Assembly (NCBI GenBank): GCA_030684815.1
Contig: JAUXXQ010000140.1
Span: 57,817 to 121,816, forward strand
From: Methylobacter sp.
Lineage (GTDB): Bacteria > Pseudomonadota > Gammaproteobacteria > Methylococcales > Methylomonadaceae
Direction: 5' to 3'
DNA length: 64,000 nucleotides
The notes beneath the pieces were generated by a model. It was not told the DNA's origin, did no database searches, and saw nothing but the letters and a program-made list of their open reading frames with translations. Made by a program: the position numbers and the translations under genes. Positions 60,626 through 64,000 of this stretch are shown piece after piece; the first letter of the stretch is position 1; every line of letters starts with the position of its first letter.

Positions 60626-62004
60626 TGGACCAATCTATAAAGTTCGATTTAGGCCTTATCAACCGTTACGACAAAGCCGGGCCGCGTTACACCTCGTACC
60701 CGACCGCGTTGGAATTGCACGAAGGCTTTGGCGACCACGAATATCGCCAGCATATCGCAAAGTCCAATGCCGCAGGCGGGCCGCTGTCGCTGTATTTCCA
60801 CATCCCGTTTTGCGACACCGTGTGTTTTTATTGCGCCTGCAACAAAATCGTCACAAAAAACCGCAAACATGCCGAACCGTATTTGGCGAATTTGTGCAAA
60901 GAAATCACCCTGCAAGGCGACTTGTTCGATGCCAACCGCGTGGTCAACCAATTGCACTGGGGCGGCGGCACGCCGACTTTTTTAAATTATCAGCAGATGA
61001 AAGCCCTGATGGACGTTACTCGTCAGCATTTTCATCTAAGGGACGACGACAAAGGCGAATATTCGATCGAAGTCGACCCACGCGAAACCAACGGCGAAAC
61101 GATGAAACAGCTGCGCGAACTGGGCTTTAACCGGGTCAGTTTAGGCTTGCAGGATTTCGACCCTGCCGTGCAAAAAGCGGTCAACCGCTTGCAAACTGAG
61201 GAGCAAACCTTCGCTGTTTTAGCCGCCGCCCGTGCCGAAGGTTTCCGTTCCACCAATATCGATTTGATTTACGGCCTGCCGCTGCAAACAGTAGAATCTT
61301 TTGCGCTTACCCTGGACAAAATATTGGCGGTAGAACCGGACAGGTTTTCGATCTTCAACTACGCGCACATGCCGAACCGTTTTAAAACCCAGCGCCAGAT
61401 CAACGATGCCGACATGCCCACGCCCGAAGTCAAACTGGCGATTTTGCAGAGGGTGGGACAGCGCCTGACCGACGCCGGTTATGTTTACATCGGCATGGAT
61501 CATTTCGCCAAACCCGATGACGAACTCGCCATCGCGCAACGGGAAGGGCATTTGTACCGCAATTTCCAGGGCTATTCCACGCACTCGGATTGCGATTTGG
61601 TGGGCTTAGGGATTACCTCAATCGGCCGGGTAGGCGATGCTTATATCCAGAATGTCAAAGAATTGGACGAATACGAGCAGTTGATCAGCCAGAATAAATT
61701 GCCGGTTTTTAAAGGCGTCGAACTGAATGACGACGACAAACTGCGCCGCGCCGTGATTACTCAGTTGATTTGCCATTTTGAGCTGAATTTTGCCGCCATC
61801 GAACAGCAATTCGGCATTGATTTTGCCGACTATTTTGCGGCTGAACTTAACAACCTGGCGCCGATGCAGACCGACGGCTTGCTGGTTTTATCAACAGAAG
61901 GCATCAGCGTATTATCCGCAGGCCGTCTGTTAATCCGTAACATTTGCATGGTGTTCGATAAATACCTGGCGCAAAAACAACAACAATTTTCAAAAGTAAT
62001 ATGA
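60622..62004 (+). CDS. hemN: Oxygen-independent coproporphyrinogen III oxidase
   Basis: This 460-residue radical SAM enzyme makes protoporphyrinogen IX without oxygen. The cluster cysteines are C64, C68 and C71 with C73 following, as in true HemN (CDTVCFYCAC). The RYTSYPTAL start and GGGTPTFL segment are typical, and the length matches E. coli HemN (457). It overlaps ccmI, so haem synthesis and cytochrome maturation are coupled in one transcript. Confidence 0.95.
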   Translation: MMDQSIKFDLGLINRYDKAGPRYTSYPTALELHEGFGDHEYRQHIAKSNAAGGPLSLYFHIPFCDTVCFYCACNKIVTKNRKHAEPYLANLCKEITLQGDLFDANRVVNQLHWGGGTPTFLNYQQMKALMDVTRQHFHLRDDDKGEYSIEVDPRETNGETMKQLRELGFNRVSLGLQDFDPAVQKAVNRLQTEEQTFAVLAAARAEGFRSTNIDLIYGLPLQTVESFALTLDKILAVEPDRFSIFNYAHMPNRFKTQRQINDADMPTPEVKLAILQRVGQRLTDAGYVYIGMDHFAKPDDELAIAQREGHLYRNFQGYSTHSDCDLVGLGITSIGRVGDAYIQNVKELDEYEQLISQNKLPVFKGVELNDDDKLRRAVITQLICHFELNFAAIEQQFGIDFADYFAAELNNLAPMQTDGLLVLSTEGISVLSAGRLLIRNICMVFDKYLAQKQQQFSKVI

Positions 62005-62207
62005 ATGAAGAACGTATCATCGAACTGGAAATAAAAGCCGCGTATCAGGAAGATTTGCTGCAATCCTTAAATAAAATAGTCGCCGGGCAACAGCAGCAAA
62101 TAGACCGCCTGGAAGCCACTTGCCGGATGCTCAACGAGCGCATTAAAAGCTTGTCTGTCGAAGGCGTAGGCGGCGAAAGCAGCGAAGAAGTGCCCCCGCA
62201 TTATTAG
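62001..62207 (+). CDS. slyX: SlyX family protein
   Basis: This 68-residue coiled-coil protein has the SlyX start (RIIELEIKAAYQEDLLQSLNKIV) and the tail ending in PPHY. The function of the family is unknown. Its ATG overlaps the hemN stop (ATGA). It is the last gene before the terminator. Confidence 0.92.
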   Translation: MNEERIIELEIKAAYQEDLLQSLNKIVAGQQQQIDRLEATCRMLNERIKSLSVEGVGGESSEEVPPHY

Positions 62208-62222
62208 CCGATAGAGCAAGTC

Positions 62223-62255
62223 AGGGCAGGCGGTTTTGCCTTTATGCCCTTTTTT
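62223..62255 (+). terminator. Rho-independent terminator of the ccm-hemN-slyX run
   Basis: The outer stem AGGGCA/TGCCCT (62223-62228 with 62245-62250) encloses a small GGC/GCC stem and is followed by a T run. Confidence 0.8.
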
Positions 62256-62336
62256 GCATCATCGTTGCGCGCGGAGAAAAGCGTTACCTACACACTACCG
62301 GGTTTAAATTAAGAAATTAAGGGTTAGGGGGGGGGA

Positions 62337-63950
62337 ATGTACCAATATTGGGGCAAGGCTGGTTTGGTTGACGGGCAGGGCAACAGCTATCATCTGTTGC
62401 CGTATCATTGTCTGGATGTGGCGGCGGTAGGTTGTGTGCTGTTAGAGCAACATCCTTTTTTAATGGGCCGTTTTGAGCAATTGTTCGATTTACCAAAAGC
62501 AACGCTTGTTCCTTGGCTCAAGATGCTGCTTGCTTTGCATGATTGCGGAAAATTTGCCGAGAGTTTTCAGCAATTGAAGCCGGAATTGCGGCAAACATGG
62601 TGGGGAGAAATAACTAAAACCAATTACGATATCCGCCATGACAGCTTAGGTTTTATTTTATGGCATGACCAAACGGCTATCCGTCAGTTGTTGTCGGCTG
62701 ACATAATAGATAGTTCCCTGTATCGAAAAGTGCTGAAAACTTGGCTGCAAGCAGTCACAGGCCATCATGGTTTGCCGCCTAAAATCAGTAGTGTTTCGGC
62801 AAAAACTTATTTTAAGCCCTGCGATTTGGCGAATGCGGCCGAATTTTTTAACGCAATTCATGCGTTGTTTGCACCTGATATACCGGCGCTTGTTGAGCGC
62901 GCTATAGATGAAGATTGGCAGGACAAGCAATGCTCAGCCAGTTGGCTTTTAGCGGGTTTTACCGTTTTGTGCGATTGGTTAGGTTCAGATTCGGCAAAAT
63001 TTGAGCCTTGTTCGGATGAATCGTTATCACTTGATGATTATTGGCAGCAATATGCGCTCCCTTCGGCAACACGGGCGGTGCAAAATGCGGGGTTATTGCC
63101 TGCGCAATCGGCATCCAAACAAAGCTTACAGCATCTTTTTCCCTATCTTAAAAATCCTACGCCTTTGCAAGTGCAAGCTGAAAGTTTGCCGTTACCGCAA
63201 AAACCGCAACTGCTCATTTTAGAAGACGTGACCGGTGCCGGAAAAACCGAAGCGGCGATGATGTTTGCCCATCGTTTAATCAGCCAGAATCTGGCGCAAG
63301 GCGTGTTTATTGGCTTGCCGACTATGGCAACGGCTAATGCTATGTATGAACGGGTTGCCGAGTGTTATTTAAAAATTTATGCCGATAAAGAAAAGCCCTC
63401 TTTAATCCTTGCGCACGGCGCCAGGCATTTGTCCGAAAAATTCCAGCAATCCATTATGGAATACACGGCGAAAGATAAAGCCTATGGGCAAAAAGAAGCG
63501 ACCGCTTCCGTACAATGTTCACGCTGGTTAAGCGATCATCGCAAAAAAGCCTTATTGGCCGACGTAGGCATAGGCACGATAGATCAAGCCTTGTTGAGTA
63601 TTTTGCCGGCAAAACATCAATCATTGCGGCTTTTAGGACTGGCAAACAAGGTGCTGATTGTTGATGAGGTTCATGCTTACGATGCTTATATGAACCGTTT
63701 ATTGCAACGCTTGTTGGAGTTTCACGCATTTTTGGGTGGTAGTGCGATTTTATTATCTGCAACCTTGCCGTTTAAAATGCGTCAGGATTTTGTGAAGGCC
63801 TTTCAACGTGGCGCGGACTATACTGAATGCTGTTTGCAACAATCGGGTTATCCCTTATTAACCTCTGTACATGACAAAAAATCATCGAAATACAGAGAAG
63901 CCTTTCAAATCAATAAAATGAATAATACGTTGCAATGCGCACTCCAGTGA
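62337..63950 (+). CDS. cas3: Type I-E Cas3, truncated after the first helicase domain
   Basis: This 537-residue frame encodes the HD nuclease (H24, H68-D69, H143-H144) and the first RecA-like helicase domain (VTGAGKTE near 298-305, DEVH at 443-446, SATLP at 474-478). The order follows E. coli type I-E Cas3, which has about 890 residues, so the second helicase domain and C-terminal domain are absent. From about residue 513 the sequence no longer looks like Cas3, and the frame stops at 63950. An insertion or rearrangement near 63885 is likely. No CRISPR repeats or other cas genes are visible before the window ends. Confidence 0.85.
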   Translation: MYQYWGKAGLVDGQGNSYHLLPYHCLDVAAVGCVLLEQHPFLMGRFEQLFDLPKATLVPWLKMLLALHDCGKFAESFQQLKPELRQTWWGEITKTNYDIRHDSLGFILWHDQTAIRQLLSADIIDSSLYRKVLKTWLQAVTGHHGLPPKISSVSAKTYFKPCDLANAAEFFNAIHALFAPDIPALVERAIDEDWQDKQCSASWLLAGFTVLCDWLGSDSAKFEPCSDESLSLDDYWQQYALPSATRAVQNAGLLPAQSASKQSLQHLFPYLKNPTPLQVQAESLPLPQKPQLLILEDVTGAGKTEAAMMFAHRLISQNLAQGVFIGLPTMATANAMYERVAECYLKIYADKEKPSLILAHGARHLSEKFQQSIMEYTAKDKAYGQKEATASVQCSRWLSDHRKKALLADVGIGTIDQALLSILPAKHQSLRLLGLANKVLIVDEVHAYDAYMNRLLQRLLEFHAFLGGSAILLSATLPFKMRQDFVKAFQRGADYTECCLQQSGYPLLTSVHDKKSSKYREAFQINKMNNTLQCALQ

Positions 63951-64000
63951 ATAGGTGACGTTAAGCAATACGTCGCGAATGACATCCAGCCCCACCCTGA

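Noticed and set aside
62208-62336. Possible CRISPR repeats or leader near cas3
   Set aside because: No direct repeats with regular spacers are visible; only a terminator and a G-rich ribosome site occur there.
63882-64000. Minus-strand open frame at the right edge
   Set aside because: At least 38 codons are open, but the stretch is short and cut by the window edge, so it is reported only as support for a possible insertion.

Overview
The window looks like a gammaproteobacterial chromosome. The evidence is the atpIBEFHAGDC-glmU-glmS order, the rnr-rlmB pair, a System I cytochrome c maturation cluster (ccm), DUF2782-thrB, SirB2 and slyX, at moderate GC. The overall gene set would fit an environmental, possibly methanotrophic (Methylococcales-like) lineage, but no C1-oxidation gene lies here, so that placement is an inference. 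Most of the window is core metabolism; the accessory material sits as single genes or small cassettes between core genes.

Layout. 0.2-8 kb: sulfite reductase hemoprotein with DUF934, NhaD antiporter, AmpG-like permease, guanine deaminase, MetA-type homoserine acyltransferase, an orphan P-loop protein and a small acidic protein. 8-13 kb: argG, a small membrane protein, a c-type cytochrome and hemL, with repeat-rich spacers. 13-18.4 kb: two overlapping signalling genes, a hybrid kinase and an HDOD-REC-GGDEF protein. 18.5-20.2 kb: DUF2782, thrB and SirB2. 20.2-23.2 kb: a phosphorylase-like gene, then a ferredoxin-reductase/truncated-haemoglobin pair divergent from a cysteine-rich, SufR-like regulator. 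23.3-30.4 kb: a glycosyltransferase without a canonical start codon, a secreted subtilisin, alanine dehydrogenase, a YihY/BrkB protein, a DUF5610 protein and an RcnB-like protein. 30.5-34.8 kb: recC and rpiA. 35-46 kb: the ATP synthase operon, glmU, glmS and DUF2058. 46.7 kb: tRNA-Leu(CAG) with a strong promoter. 47-51.8 kb: rnr and rlmB, separated by an AIPR-family defence gene. 51.8-62.2 kb: ccmABCDEFGHI, hemN and slyX. 62.3 kb to the edge: a type I-E cas3 that stops after the first helicase domain.

The ccm cluster is the most unusual region. All the core genes are present and apparently intact, but three unrelated insertions separate them. A ferritin-like protein with a full set of diiron ligands lies between ccmB and ccmC. 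A HicB-like fragment ending inside a palindromic repeat lies between ccmE and ccmF. A brnT-brnA toxin-antitoxin pair lies between ccmG and ccmH. The diiron gene is the best candidate for undescribed biology, perhaps in haem or metal handling during cytochrome maturation. The SufR-like regulator, globin and reductase form a plausible NO- or redox-responsive module with a 14-bp perfect palindrome in the shared promoter region.

Several spacers hold short non-coding inverted-repeat elements (8064-8246, 12829-12971, 26337-26458, 30399-30470), and one palindromic repeat occurs twice 44 kb apart (11188-11246 and 55631-55689). All calls rest on reading the sequence and family knowledge; no database search was run.
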